42,837 nt of DNA from Verrucomicrobiota bacterium (GCA_016198745.1 JACQHZ010000245.1:1-42837), one strand, 5' to 3'. Counted from the first letter of the stretch, positions 8,293-18,413 are shown. Translations and numbers: made by a program. The notes: generated by a model from the letters alone, not told the origin.

Positions 8293-10190
8293 AAATAGGG
8301 CACCGGCACCTGATACTCTTCGCTCAGCTTGCGAACCTCGGCGAAAATGGCGTCCTGCCGCACGCGCGACCGCGTCATCTGTCCCAGCAGATGATAGATG
8401 CGCTGGCGCGCCCAGGTGGACGGAAGGATTTCGGGTCCCTGGGGGGTTTTGGGAATCGGCAATTCGACCAGAAGCTCTTTCGTCGAATTAAAGCTTTCTC
8501 CGAGAATCTGAAGGCTGATGGGCGCCGTTTGCCCTGGAGTATAGCGTCCAAAGAGAAGCAAGGGACTGTCCTGATACAGGTTCGGCAGATTTTGCGGACA
8601 GACCTGCGCGCCGTCCACTCCGGCAAAGTGGAAACGCAGGTCCAGAAACAGCGGATTGCGCACCTGCTCCACCAACTTTCCAAAACCATCAACCGACCGC
8701 TCCACTTTTTCCTCGTACTTGAGACGCCCCTGGTTGCCATAGGAAAGAAAATCGAGAAGGAAATTATTCACATCCTTGCCCATGCTCAGGGTGAAGATGG
8801 ACGTTTTGTTGTCGTTGGCTTCGGAAAGGTCGCGGATGATTTGCGTGCTGTCGAGAAGCCCGACGGTGGGCACGCCGTCGCTCATCACCATCGCCATCGC
8901 CATTCGATCCGGCTGACGCGTGTGCAGCGTGAGCGGCCGCAGGCCGTCGTAGAAATCGGTGACGCCGCCTGATTTCAGATCGGCAAACCAGGATCGGACT
9001 TCATCGAGCGGCGGATCCTGGGCGGAAAGCCAATCCTGTCGGAAGGCCATCAGTTTGCCGCGAAACGCCAGGATTTTGAACCGGTCGGATGGGTTGAGTT
9101 GCGAAATGGCTGCCATCACGGCGCTTCGGTAGGCGTCCAGCCGCGTCCGGCCGATGCTGCTCGAAACGTCGAGGACGAAATAGACATCCTTCGGAATGAC
9201 GCGCAGATGCTGGTTGGGTTTGGCTGTGATCCGGATGAGGAAATAACCCTCCCGTTTGCCCGAAGAACCCCACCGTTCAAGCGTGAACAAATCCACATTC
9301 AGAAACGGATTAAGCGATTCGTATTTTTGGGTGGTCTTGGGTTTGTCGCTTGGCAATCCCTGCGGCACCAGGGTGGCGGGATCAACGGGCTTCGGCTTTT
9401 CCGGCGGCGGCGGTGGCGGAGGAGGCGGAGGAGGCAGCCCGCCCGGACCAAAGAAATCATCCAGCCGGCTGGAAGCCGTGAACGCCGATGAACCATCGCC
9501 GGTCACCGGTCCCTGGCTGGGGCCGACCTTCGCCTGAGTTGGCGGTTCCAAATCTACTGAACCGGGTTTCGGAGCGACAGGCGCCCCCGGCGTGTTCAGA
9601 ATGGGACGGCCTGCGCCCGTTGTCTTGCCGGATTTCTTGATCTGTTGTTCGCTGGTCGCACGCAACTGCTGATCCAGTTGCGAACGCGTCGCCGCTTCCA
9701 ACGGCGTGTTGCCGGGATCGCCCAGCGCGGGAATGGGCTTGTCGTCGGGAATCGGCGGCGATCCCGCCGGCATGGTGGGCGATGATGGGGTGGTGGGCGC
9801 TTGAGCCAGCAACCGGGCGAATGTGCGTTTCTCCTCGGTGGGCGCAAGAGAGGAACGGTCCGGCGAGGGCGTCGGCGAGGTGTGTTCAGGTGCCGCAAGT
9901 TTCGGCTGCACCCATTCAGGATTGATCTTCGCGCGATCCAGTCTGAACTTGCGCAACAGGAACTTTTCGCGTGACGGCATCGTGTGATACGGCAGATAGG
10001 TCCGTTGAAACCAGTACCACACCCACACGTGAAACAACAACGATCCAAGGATGGCCACCGCAAGCCAGAAACCCGGCCGAAACCTCCGGGTTCCGGATGA
10101 CGCCCGGCTTCCTGCGGATTGGAAGTCGGGCGGGTTGGGCTGCTGAATGGCGGATTCGGAGTTCACGATGTTCGATGTAGGCGTCTTCAA
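8289..10190 (-). CDS. Membrane-anchored von Willebrand factor A domain protein
   Basis: A 633-residue protein. Residues about 39-62 form one membrane helix (FWLAVAILGSLLFHVWVWYW) after a short cytoplasmic tail, a TonB-like topology. A long proline- and serine-rich linker follows, including an unbroken run of eleven prolines near residue 260. A VWA domain occupies about 330-520: DVSSS of the MIDAS near 343, the MIDAS threonine in GGVTDFYDG near 408 and MSDGVPT near 436. VWA domains bind proteins or ligands through a metal. The linker length suggests spanning the periplasm or wall. Its stop overlaps the TTG start of queE. Function is unknown; the association with queE may be only translational. 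Confidence 0.75.
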   Translation of the reverse strand: MKTPTSNIVNSESAIQQPNPPDFQSAGSRASSGTRRFRPGFWLAVAILGSLLFHVWVWYWFQRTYLPYHTMPSREKFLLRKFRLDRAKINPEWVQPKLAAPEHTSPTPSPDRSSLAPTEEKRTFARLLAQAPTTPSSPTMPAGSPPIPDDKPIPALGDPGNTPLEAATRSQLDQQLRATSEQQIKKSGKTTGAGRPILNTPGAPVAPKPGSVDLEPPTQAKVGPSQGPVTGDGSSAFTASSRLDDFFGPGGLPPPPPPPPPPPEKPKPVDPATLVPQGLPSDKPKTTQKYESLNPFLNVDLFTLERWGSSGKREGYFLIRITAKPNQHLRVIPKDVYFVLDVSSSIGRTRLDAYRSAVMAAISQLNPSDRFKILAFRGKLMAFRQDWLSAQDPPLDEVRSWFADLKSGGVTDFYDGLRPLTLHTRQPDRMAMAMVMSDGVPTVGLLDSTQIIRDLSEANDNKTSIFTLSMGKDVNNFLLDFLSYGNQGRLKYEEKVERSVDGFGKLVEQVRNPLFLDLRFHFAGVDGAQVCPQNLPNLYQDSPLLLFGRYTPGQTAPISLQILGESFNSTKELLVELPIPKTPQGPEILPSTWARQRIYHLLGQMTRSRVRQDAIFAEVRKLSEEYQVPVPYF

Positions 10191-10302
10191 TGAAAGAGAC
10201 CGCTCTCCCCCCCTGGCGCCCCGGTCTCACACTGCGGCTCTCTTTCCGGCACTATAGCAGTTTCCCGCAAAAGTTCCATCTCTATCTCTGTCCCGATTTG
10301 GG

Positions 10303-10484
10303 GCGCATTGCAGTTCTGCCGGGGTTTTTCCATCGAGGCATTCTTGGCACTGATCACCCTCCACCGCAACAACCGATGGAGTCAACTCTTCCCTCGATCA
10401 TGGGTAGGCCCACGATCACCGTGTCACCTCTCTGGTGCTCGGAATGACAGGCCAGCAGAAAAACCCGGCAGAAGTGCCATGCGC
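10303..10484. repeat. MITE-like element with 26-27 bp terminal inverted repeats
   Basis: The left arm (10303-10329, beginning GCGCATTGCAG) and the right arm (10459-10484, ending GTGCCATGCGC) are inverted copies differing by two substitutions and one indel. They bound a non-coding core of about 130 bases in the divergent space between the VWA and leuD genes. No transposase lies inside and no target duplication was found. It may be a small non-autonomous element, or a duplicated regulatory site facing both divergent genes. Nothing else supportable lies in 10191-10537. Confidence 0.45.
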
Positions 10485-10537
10485 ACTGCCACGTTTTCTA
10501 TGCGAATCCCGTGTTGCAAACCAATCTCTCATGTTTT

Positions 10538-11104
10538 ATGAAAGTGCAAATGAGTTCCGTCATCGAAGGCCCCGTTTTTGTGGTGCAGGACAACATTGAC
10601 ACCGATCAGATCATTCCCGCCCAGTATCTCAACCTGGTGCCGACCATTCCCGATGAATGCGAGAAATTGGGCAGCTACGCCATGTCGGGTTTGCCGGAAA
10701 CCCTCTACCCCAAACGGTTCATGGCCGCGGGCATGAGCAAGACGGATTATCCCATCGTCATCGCCGGAAGGAACTTCGGGTGCGGTTCCTCGCGCGAACA
10801 CGCCCCGATCGCCATGGGAACGGCGGGGGTTCAAGCGGTGATTGCGGAATCGTACGCGCGCATTTTTTTCAGGAATTGCGTGGCGACCGGCGAACTTTAT
10901 CCCGTCGAATCTTCCGTCCGGCTTTGCAGCCTCCTGAAAACGGGGCAGATCGCCCGCCTGGATATTGACGCAAACACCCTTGCCGTTGATGGAACCATCC
11001 ATCCCGTGAAACCGTTGGGCGACGTGAAGCCGGTGATTGATGAAGGCGGAATTTTCAATTATGCGAGAAAACATGGATTGATTGCCGCGGCCGTCCGACC
11101 ATGA
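10538..11104 (+). CDS. leuD: 3-isopropylmalate dehydratase small subunit
   Basis: The small (swivel) subunit of the aconitase-like isomerase of leucine synthesis. Diagnostic segments are DNIDTDQIIPAQYLN near the start, the substrate-binding GRNFGCGSSREHAP loop in the middle, and YARIFFRNCVATGE. About 188 residues is the usual length. Starts at 10538 or 10550 fit; the upstream ATG at 10511 does not. The large subunit (leuC) and other leucine genes are absent from the window, so it stands apart from its partner. A homoaconitase-type small subunit cannot be excluded from this sequence alone. Confidence 0.88.
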   Translation: MKVQMSSVIEGPVFVVQDNIDTDQIIPAQYLNLVPTIPDECEKLGSYAMSGLPETLYPKRFMAAGMSKTDYPIVIAGRNFGCGSSREHAPIAMGTAGVQAVIAESYARIFFRNCVATGELYPVESSVRLCSLLKTGQIARLDIDANTLAVDGTIHPVKPLGDVKPVIDEGGIFNYARKHGLIAAAVRP

Positions 11105-11157
11105 CCGTCTGACGGAAAGGCGGCGCAACCAACGGTCCGGCGGAATCTTGATTTGAC

Positions 11158-11679
11158 ATGAGCGATTCTTCATATATCCCGCGCGCGCTTTCGGCCAACG
11201 CACCCGGTGGAATTGCGGCGGATGAGGTTGTCTTCGATTGCCCGGCGTGCGGCCAGGGCGTCGTCGTGAACCGCGCAGCGGTGCGGTTGAGCGTGAACTG
11301 CCCGCTTTGCGGGCAATTGGTCGTGGTACCCGAACGGCGGCGCGTAACGACGTTGGGGGAAGCGCCGGAAACCCATGACATTCAGTCCCGGCCGGTGTGG
11401 GAACAGGAGCTTCTGACCATCGAATCCGCGCTCAAGGAATCGCTCCAACAACGTCAGGAGGCCGGTAATTTTTACAAGCACCATGTTTCCGAGGCCAACC
11501 GTTTGCAACTGCGCATCGCGCAAAAAGATCCCGGTCTTCCGCCGGACGCCGCCCTGGCTTGCAAGAAACATCTTGCCGAGGCGGGGCGTCAGAAACAACG
11601 CGCCGAAAAGCTCAATGCCCGGCTCAAAGAACTTGACGCCCGCAAAGCTGCCATCCTTGCGCAACACCCGCGTTCCTGA
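11158..11679 (+). CDS. Zinc-ribbon and coiled-coil protein, function unknown
   Basis: A protein of 173 residues. A two-knuckle zinc ribbon lies at about 28-50 (CPACGQ ... CPLCGQLVVVPE). It is followed by a charged, heptad-rich helix from about 80 to the end (KHLAEAGRQKQRAEKLNARLKE as its core). Such short ribbon plus coiled-coil proteins are common in Verrucomicrobiota, but I know no assigned role. It lies 53 bases after leuD on the same strand and could be co-transcribed. Confidence 0.6.
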   Translation: MSDSSYIPRALSANAPGGIAADEVVFDCPACGQGVVVNRAAVRLSVNCPLCGQLVVVPERRRVTTLGEAPETHDIQSRPVWEQELLTIESALKESLQQRQEAGNFYKHHVSEANRLQLRIAQKDPGLPPDAALACKKHLAEAGRQKQRAEKLNARLKELDARKAAILAQHPRS

Positions 11680-11721
11680 GCCGGGAACATCCCGTGGCGG
11701 CCGTCGCCCCTCACGCGGCGG

Positions 11722-12807
11722 ATGAATAGAATGATTCCGCTTCCCCAACGCGAGTCGCTGGTTGCCCCGGTCATCCGGATTCTTCGGCAGGGGATTCAGG
11801 GCGGCGCGCTGGCCTATTTCTGGTCGAAGCGCGCGGCTCCGGATCGAATCTTATGCGTGCTGGAAATGGACGATCCCGCGAGCGGTGCGTCGGGGCGCAA
11901 CGAAGGCGCGGTGGTGATGGGGCGTTACTTTGCGGTGGTGCGCGACACCGTGCGCGCGGATTTGCGGCGAGTGCGTCCGGAATTGAATGACGAACAACGG
12001 GAGCAGCTTGCGCGGCAGTTTGCCAACGCGTATTGCCTGGCGGGGTATCGCAGCGGGGAATTGATCGCGAAGACGGTCGTCGGGGAGAAGTTCGATTGCG
12101 AGTATCGTCGCAACGGGTGGGTGCAATCGAAAGACGGCATGCAGGCCGCACTCGACGAAAGCGTGCGACTTGCCGCCGAGACTGGGTTCACCGATTGGAC
12201 GAAGATTACGCCCGAAGAAGTTTTCGCCAGATCAGGCATGCGGACGAAAGAATCGGCGGGGTTCTCGAAAGGCTGCGCCTCATGGCATCCAGCCAGGTGG
12301 GTGTGGTGCCTCTTTCGCGTTGCGCTTTCCAAGCCGAACCTCAAGCTTTTCACCCGCACGCGCGTGCTCCGGGTGGAAGACGCGGGCGAATATTACCGCA
12401 TCCACACCACGCGCGGAATGTTGCGCGCGCGGAATGTCGTCAATGCCACCGAGTCCTACACGCCAGGGCTGCACCCGCAGTTTCGGGGCAAGATCGAGGT
12501 GCGCCAGACCCAGGCGGCGGTCGGCGACGGCGGCCCGGCTGCGATGAAACCCAACGTCGTTATCAGCGGCACGAAAGCGTTCTGGGAACGGCAATACATC
12601 ATCGCGGGCATGGTGGGGGCGGGCAGCAACGTGTCTTTCAACGCCGGCCGTTGCATCGTCAACCGCATCCTCGGTTGCGCCGACGAACCGGACGACTACC
12701 CGCCCGAGTTTTTCGCGCCGACGCGCGTGCTCGATCCGAAGAATCATCCCTGGCCAAAACCGGAGCCGGGATCATCCGGTGGCGGCCGTGACCGCCAAGC
12801 GGCATGA
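11722..12807 (+). pseudogene. DadA-like FAD-dependent oxidoreductase with internal deletion
   Basis: The reading frame is open for 361 codons and resembles DAO-family (DadA-like) flavoenzymes. Near the N terminus, GIQGGALAYFWSK and SGASGRNEGAVVMG match the FAD-binding region, but the first glycine of the GxGxxG loop is arginine (RQGIQG). VVNATESYTPGLHPQF and GDGGPAAMKP are family blocks. Just after ISGTKAFW (about 12585) the sequence jumps to ERQYIIAGMVGAGSNVSFNAGR, the extreme C-terminal FAD-binding part. The usual intervening segment of roughly 70 residues is absent. The combination of a damaged dinucleotide loop and an in-frame deletion suggests a decaying gene; a divergent active variant is less likely. 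Confidence 0.55.
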
Positions 12808-12915
12808 CGAAAACAGACCCCGGCCTTGGGTCCCGCGCATGGCTCAAAAACTTGTTTTCGCGAAAGTGGGGAAATCTCTTGGCAAAGTTGCCGCCATCTT
12901 CCTTTGGAATCTTTC

Positions 12916-15900
12916 TCATTCGAAGAACCGATATTCTCCTGGTTTGAGCGTCACGGTTTGATTCGAGAACTTCAGGCCCGGCAAATCCATCGCGCGGGAC
13001 AGTTGCGTCGTGATCGGCGCATCGGTCGGATTGTTCACGGAGACGTGCCATTGGTCGGGATTGTCCCGTACCTTGGTCGCTTGGATGAACAGGTCTTTGC
13101 CCTCCGGCCCAGCCACCACCGGATGCCCGGCCAGCATGTGCGTCTGCGGGGCGTAATCGACGAAGAGCGGGAAGAACGCGTTGCCGTCAAAATCAAGGCC
13201 GAGTTCGCGATAACGGTTTTCGCCGGCGCCGTAATCCCCTTTGACATAGCCGGTCTTCTGGAACAACCCGGCCGTCCAGCGCGGGTTGAGTCCCCGTACA
13301 CGCACGGGCAGGCTCAGATCGAGACGTTGAGTCGGCTTCGGGACGGACACTTCGACCGCATGGTTTTCCGGTGTCAACTCGATGAGACCGGGGGCGTCCA
13401 GACGCTTGCCTTTCTTGATCGTCAATCCGGTCGGCTCTTTCAGGTACGCGACGTAACGCATGAAATCGGCCGGGTTGTTGATCTTCACATTCACCGGGAA
13501 GCCGAACCCGGCGACCTCGAAGTCATAGCGGTCATTCTTCTTCACCTGTCGCCCGGCTGCGTCCGCATAAACGTAAACATAGGGCGAACCGTCCGTGAGG
13601 AGGATCGTTTCGCCGCGATTGATAAAGAGATGGCTGTTGGAGAGCCGGTTGCTGTAGTAACCGAACCATTCGCCCCGCTTGACCGGGAATTGCCGCATCG
13701 TACCGGGATGGGCGAGCTCAATGACCGTGCAGATGCCGCTGCTGTCGCCGATGACCAGGAGGGCGGGCGCCAGGCCGGGCGCCAGAATGCAGGGCTGCAA
13801 CGATTTGAGCGTCTGATCCTGCTTGAAGGTGATCTCATCGGTGAAGAGCGAAGCGTTGACGCCCACGCGGATGCCGGGCGCGGCCCAGCCTGCGTCGGGG
13901 GCGCCGATGGTGGGTGTCGTCACTTCGCGATACCGCCGGTTAAACGCGAACAGCCGGGACGGCCCCACCAGCGGCCCCCAAGTGACGTAAGCGTTGATGA
14001 TCTGGAGCACGTTGTCGGCGAAAACCCGGTCGTTGTGGAACCGGCCGACGGCAATCGCGCCCTCGTCGGAGTATTCGAGGAAAGGATCCTGCTCGAAACG
14101 GTTGCCGTCCTCCCGGCCGCGATCGCTCTCCAGGATGGGCGCTGCCACGTTGACATTGACGAGCGGGATGCCGCCGAGGCCGCCGCCGCCATCCCAGGTG
14201 TCGCCGCAAATGGCGGCGGGCAGAAGCGGCGAGCGATTGATCGGCAGATTGTAGGTTCCGTGGACGAGGAGGGCGCGGGCGCCGTCGTTCATATGATCCG
14301 AGCAATACGTGGGCGCCAGCGATCCTTCGCAGCGGCTGAAGCTCGCAAAACTCACCGCCTTCCCGCCGCCCATATCCTCGGCCACGAGCACCAGGCTCCT
14401 CTGGACCGTGCCGTTCAGCACCAGCGTCTGGTTGAACTCCTTGGCGCCGTCACACAAAAATCGTCGAAACAGGTGTGCGCCGTTGTAGATGCGTAGCTCC
14501 TTGATCCCCTTTTCCGCTGTGACCGACAGCGGCATGGGATTGACCGCCGGCGCGGTGACGAATTCCTCGCCGCCGAAGGTCATCACGCGTTTGGCTTTGG
14601 GCCAGGCGTGGATGATTGGCCCGTCGGAGGGGAAGACGTTCACCCCGTCGCCGCCGTTGGTCCACCGCAGGGCGTCCGGCATGAGCCGGTCGAGACTCCG
14701 GGCCTGCGCATACGTGAGCGCATGGCCCGACGCGACCTCCCGCTTCAGATCCTCGGGTGAGGCGACCTCGTTGATTGAGACCGGTCCGGGCGAAAATGCC
14801 GTCTGGGCCGACTTGAGATAATCCTCCGTCACGTCTTCGACCAACTTGCCGTCCTTGTAGTACCGCACCCCGGCGGCGGCCGACGCGCGCTGCGTGGCCA
14901 GACGGAACCCGTGCGGGTTGCCGGAATAATTGTAGAACCCAAGCTGATTCAACATGCCTCCATGGTAAGTGTTAAGCGTCCACTCGATGAAGTCGAGGCC
15001 CTTGGGCATCCCACCGGTGTAATTGCCTTTGTCGTCCAGGTCCGCGAGGGCAATCTCGTCGTGCTTGGGTCCGGTGCGGAATTTGTCCGGCGGGTACACC
15101 GGTTCAGTGCCGAAACAGAAGATGGAGTCGCCGAGATTGTTGCGCATCGTCAGGCCCGCCAGCAACACCAGGTTGGTCGTGGAGTGCTGCTTACAGTCCG
15201 CCTTCAACTTCGCAAACGTCTTCTCCGTCATCTTGCCGTAGTCCTCCAGGAACACGACGAAATCCAGCCCCGCCGCTCCCGCCGCATGCGCATACTCCGC
15301 AATCGTCCCCTTCCCGGTGCTGTAGGACGATCTCGCCCCAATCAGTCCGCGAAAGAGTTTCCCGTTTTCCGGCGGACGACCGTAGCCGAGCTTCTCTGGC
15401 TCGTAGTCCCAGTAGGTGCGCTCGAACTGCTCCTTCACGCCCGGCTTGCGATTGGGCGTGAGCAGTTCGTCCGCCGGCATGACGTAACCGCCCAGCGCGC
15501 CGCTTTTCAGCGAGGGCGCCGCCAGCCAATGCAGCGTGTTCTCGATGAGGCGGCCGAAATCGCTGCGCTGCTCCTTCAGCCCCGCGCTCAACACCTCGCG
15601 GTTGAAGAGCCACTTGGTACCCGAGAGGAAACTGTATTGCGGCCAGATGGCAACCAAGGCCACACGCCCCTGCTTCAGGCCGCGAATGGCGAACAGGGGC
15701 GGTTCCTTCACACCCCCTGGCCGGCTGAACGGATGGGGGACGCCGTCGTAGGGGCTGGCGCTCAAGTCGGTCGGCGTGGTCTTCGCCGTCTTCGAGGCTT
15801 TCACCACCACCTGCCAGTTTTCATCCACCCAGATCGGTCCGCTTTGCTGCGCGTTATAGGCGGGCTCAAGCGGATACCATATCTGCTTGACTCCGTCGCT

Positions 15901-16443
15901 GACGGGGGACGGGAGCGCCTGATCCGTAAACGCGGCCGGCAGGAGGAGATGGGTGAGCACGGCGGTTTTTGCGGGATCGGTTTCCTGAATGCGTTCCGTC
16001 GGCAGCCTGGCGCCCCAGCGGTCGGTGAGGTCGGAGACGCACTGTTTGCTGATGTGCATCTCCTGCGGCATGAGGAAAATACCGCCTCCCGCGTCGAGGT
16101 ACTTCTCCATCAGGTTGGCGAAGTCCTCCACTTTCTTGGGATCAGGAGGCAGGCGCAGTGGCTGCGCCCGTTGCGCATCCGGGGTGCGAAAAATGACGAG
16201 CACGTTGTAGCGCTTGATCCGCTCCCAATCCAGTTTCATGAAATCATCTTCCGTCTTCGCGCGGTCGATCTCGAACCCCCGGTCATGCAGCTCGGCGAGA
16301 TAGGTCAGGTCGCCGCTGTAGATCGCGGCCCCGTCCGGAATGCACAGCAGCACCGCCGGTTTGGTTTCCACCGCCTGGGAACTGGGAATCACGCCCAGGG
16401 CGGTGAATATGGCCAGCAAACCCGCGATGGAGGTGAGTTTCAT
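12916..16443 (-). CDS. Giant secreted protein with amidotransferase-like and PHP-like domains
   Basis: A 1175-residue exported protein. The start at 16443 gives a clean signal peptide (MKLTSIAGLLAIFTALG, then PSSQA as cleavage site); the ATG at 16491 adds only a tail and would abut the prepilin stop. Residues about 25-330 resemble a glutamine-amidotransferase/ThuA-type fold (VLLCIPDGAAIY, YNVLVIFRTPD, DAGGGIFLMPQEM). Residues about 380-480 look like a PHP-type metal-dependent domain (LIGARSSYSTGKGTIAEYAH, LDFVVFLEDYG), though the canonical histidines are largely missing. The rest is beta-rich with no family I can name. It is the third gene of a GntR - prepilin - secreted-protein operon, so it probably acts on an extracellular substrate sensed by that regulator. 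Its function is unknown. Confidence 0.65.
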   Translation of the reverse strand: MKLTSIAGLLAIFTALGVIPSSQAVETKPAVLLCIPDGAAIYSGDLTYLAELHDRGFEIDRAKTEDDFMKLDWERIKRYNVLVIFRTPDAQRAQPLRLPPDPKKVEDFANLMEKYLDAGGGIFLMPQEMHISKQCVSDLTDRWGARLPTERIQETDPAKTAVLTHLLLPAAFTDQALPSPVSDGVKQIWYPLEPAYNAQQSGPIWVDENWQVVVKASKTAKTTPTDLSASPYDGVPHPFSRPGGVKEPPLFAIRGLKQGRVALVAIWPQYSFLSGTKWLFNREVLSAGLKEQRSDFGRLIENTLHWLAAPSLKSGALGGYVMPADELLTPNRKPGVKEQFERTYWDYEPEKLGYGRPPENGKLFRGLIGARSSYSTGKGTIAEYAHAAGAAGLDFVVFLEDYGKMTEKTFAKLKADCKQHSTTNLVLLAGLTMRNNLGDSIFCFGTEPVYPPDKFRTGPKHDEIALADLDDKGNYTGGMPKGLDFIEWTLNTYHGGMLNQLGFYNYSGNPHGFRLATQRASAAAGVRYYKDGKLVEDVTEDYLKSAQTAFSPGPVSINEVASPEDLKREVASGHALTYAQARSLDRLMPDALRWTNGGDGVNVFPSDGPIIHAWPKAKRVMTFGGEEFVTAPAVNPMPLSVTAEKGIKELRIYNGAHLFRRFLCDGAKEFNQTLVLNGTVQRSLVLVAEDMGGGKAVSFASFSRCEGSLAPTYCSDHMNDGARALLVHGTYNLPINRSPLLPAAICGDTWDGGGGLGGIPLVNVNVAAPILESDRGREDGNRFEQDPFLEYSDEGAIAVGRFHNDRVFADNVLQIINAYVTWGPLVGPSRLFAFNRRYREVTTPTIGAPDAGWAAPGIRVGVNASLFTDEITFKQDQTLKSLQPCILAPGLAPALLVIGDSSGICTVIELAHPGTMRQFPVKRGEWFGYYSNRLSNSHLFINRGETILLTDGSPYVYVYADAAGRQVKKNDRYDFEVAGFGFPVNVKINNPADFMRYVAYLKEPTGLTIKKGKRLDAPGLIELTPENHAVEVSVPKPTQRLDLSLPVRVRGLNPRWTAGLFQKTGYVKGDYGAGENRYRELGLDFDGNAFFPLFVDYAPQTHMLAGHPVVAGPEGKDLFIQATKVRDNPDQWHVSVNNPTDAPITTQLSRAMDLPGLKFSNQTVTLKPGEYRFFE

Positions 16444-16491
16444 AGGCGTTGGTTTCAATATCTTGTTGAGGTGCGCCATTCGCATCGCCAT

Positions 16492-17301
16492 TCAGTTGGA
16501 ATATCCCTGTCCCCACCAAAAGTCGCCATCCACCGGATGACCTGTCCAGTTCCAGGATGATTGCGCCGCGGGGATGCTCACGAGCGGCGCCATTTCAGCA
16601 TGGCCGTCGCAAAAAGAAAAATTGACGAAGCCGTGATGCACGGTGGACGCGGTCTCCAACGCCCCCCGCCCTTGGGAATCGGCAGAACCAGAGGCATAAT
16701 AGAACCAACCCACGTTTGCTGTGTGGATGACGCCATCCGCATAATCGGCAAAGAGAAAAGTTCGCGACGAATTCTTGATCTGGGAAAGTCTATTGCAGGT
16801 AACCCCACCCGGTGAGTACCATGCCGCGGTGACGTCGGACCACCGGGCCAAACCGTTGATGGCATAGGTTGGCCCTTTGGGGACCGCCGCCGATCGGTAG
16901 GAAGGACAAACGAAAACCGGATACATTGTCGCGGCATACCAATACACATTATTATAATCAGCATATATGCGCGTAAACTTCGGATAAACGTAAGGCGCAA
17001 CCACCACCGGCCAACCCACCCAGACTGGATTGTCCGTGACTAAATACCCGGCCTGCGGGGGGAAGTAGTCTTCATTCTCGCCGAGGTACATCAGGCAGGC
17101 CTCGGTCAATTGCTTGAGATGGTTGACACAGCCGATGCGCCGGGACTGCTCCCGGGCCGACCGCAACGCTGGCAACAGCAGCGCCACCAGGAGTGACATG
17201 ATGGAAATGACCACAAGAAGCTCGACGAGGGTGAACGCGATGGTTGTCTTTGAAGGACGCGCTAAACCATTCAATCCAGATCTCGGGACGCTCAGATTCA
17301 T
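16492..17301 (-). CDS. H-X9-DG prepilin-like protein (pseudopilin) 1
   Basis: A 269-residue type IV prepilin-like protein: a 22-residue leader, then [25 protein letters not shown] as the pilin-type helix (read in two parts: [10 protein letters not shown] and [15 protein letters not shown]). The residue before the expected cleavage site is alanine, not the usual glycine. The C terminus has [13 protein letters not shown], an exact H-X9-DG signature. GGAGA five bases before the ATG at 17301 supports the start. The ATG overlaps the stop of the GntR gene (ATGA), and the giant secreted protein follows directly. Members of this family are abundant in Planctomycetota and Verrucomicrobiota, and their biological role is not established. 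Confidence 0.85.
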   Translation of the reverse strand: MNLSVPRSGLNGLARPSKTTIAFTLVELLVVISIMSLLVALLLPALRSAREQSRRIGCVNHLKQLTEACLMYLGENEDYFPPQAGYLVTDNPVWVGWPVVVAPYVYPKFTRIYADYNNVYWYAATMYPVFVCPSYRSAAVPKGPTYAINGLARWSDVTAAWYSPGGVTCNRLSQIKNSSRTFLFADYADGVIHTANVGWFYYASGSADSQGRGALETASTVHHGFVNFSFCDGHAEMAPLVSIPAAQSSWNWTGHPVDGDFWWGQGYSN

Positions 17302-18413
17302 GCGGTCTCCAATGCCATCAGCCGGAACGGCAGGCTGATCGGTTCGCAGCGTTCGCCTCGGAATTGTTTCTGCACCTGCGCCATCAGCGCCTTGGCCATC
17401 TTGCGCTCGCTCGAGATCGCGAGCGTGGCGGGCATGGGACAGAGCAGTTCGATCGATTCGTTCTTGTGCAGCACCACCTTCAAATCACCGGGCACGCGCA
17501 CCTGCCTCTCGCGCGCCGCCAGGATCGCCCCGCGCGCAGCCGTGTCGGGATACACGATCAAGCCGTCCGGTCTTTCTTTCAATCGCCACAGTTCAAGGAA
17601 CTGCTCGTACCCGAATTTTTCCTGCGAATGGCCGCGCATGGCACCGGCATGAGGCAACAGACGCATCCATGGGTTCTTGATCGTCAAGCCGAGTTCCTGG
17701 CTCACTTTGATGAATCGCTCGAAAAAGCCTCCGTGCAGATCGTGGAGACCGCCCGGGGGCATAATATCGGTTGTCAATGGGGCGATCAAGCCAACGGATT
17801 GGCAACCCTGTTTCGCCAGCTCCCGCAAACCCAGCTCGGCGAATTGCGGCATGTCGAAATCCACACAGCTCGGGATGTTGGCGACGAACCCTTGAAACGC
17901 AGCCGGCACCGGCATCTTCGACAGCCAGCGCCAACGGGGCGTGGCAATCCCAACCGCGATCAACGCTTGGAACTCCCGATTTGTCGCTGCCTTCAGGAAC
18001 GGCGCCCACGGTTCCGCGCTTTGTTCATGAGAACGCGGATCGATCCACACATCCGCTTCGATCCCAGTTTGCATCAGTTCCTCTTTCAACGCCGCATGCA
18101 GCGCCAGGCCGTAGAGCGACCCGCCCACTGCCGTTACGTCGTAAATCCCCACGCACGTCAACCGCTCCTCGCGTTTGCGGACGAAGGTGCCGCTCTTGGG
18201 ACGACGAATGAGCAGCCCCTCCTTGACCAGCGGGGTCAGCGCCTTTTGAACCGTCATGGTTCCCACGCCCCACAGACCCGCCAGTTGCTCCGTGGGAGGA
18301 AGTCTGGTCTCGCTCTTGATCTGTCCCGAGGTGATCAGTTCGCGGATATAATCCTGAACCTGCACTTCAATCCCTCGCAGTCGCTGGATCTGAAGTCTTG
18401 ACAGTTCTTCCAT
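17298..18413 (-). CDS. GntR-family regulator with LacI-like sensor domain
   Basis: A 371-residue regulator. Residues about 15-80 are a GntR winged helix-turn-helix ([50 protein letters not shown]). Residues about 85-365 form a periplasmic-binding-protein-like sensor of the LacI/AraR type ([26 protein letters not shown]). Such proteins usually repress carbohydrate genes until a sugar binds. The likely targets are its own operon with the prepilin and the giant secreted protein. A GAAAGGAT stretch lies upstream of the ATG, in an AT-rich region (18414-18475) suited to a promoter. A truncated gene lies in the opposite direction. Confidence 0.85.
   Translation of the reverse strand: MEELSRLQIQRLRGIEVQVQDYIRELITSGQIKSETRLPPTEQLAGLWGVGTMTVQKALTPLVKEGLLIRRPKSGTFVRKREERLTCVGIYDVTAVGGSLYGLALHAALKEELMQTGIEADVWIDPRSHEQSAEPWAPFLKAATNREFQALIAVGIATPRWRWLSKMPVPAAFQGFVANIPSCVDFDMPQFAELGLRELAKQGCQSVGLIAPLTTDIMPPGGLHDLHGGFFERFIKVSQELGLTIKNPWMRLLPHAGAMRGHSQEKFGYEQFLELWRLKERPDGLIVYPDTAARGAILAARERQVRVPGDLKVVLHKNESIELLCPMPATLAISSERKMAKALMAQVQKQFRGERCEPISLPFRLMALETA

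Noticed and set aside
9395-9440. A GGC/GGA repeat as a regulatory repeat
   Set aside because: It is the coding sequence for the run of eleven prolines in the VWA protein linker read from the other strand.
12826-14496. A 556-codon plus-strand open frame
   Set aside because: It lies entirely opposite the 1175-residue secreted protein gene, has no recognisable motif, and mirrors its GC-rich codon pattern. It is an antisense shadow, as is the long plus-strand frame at 14911-16560.
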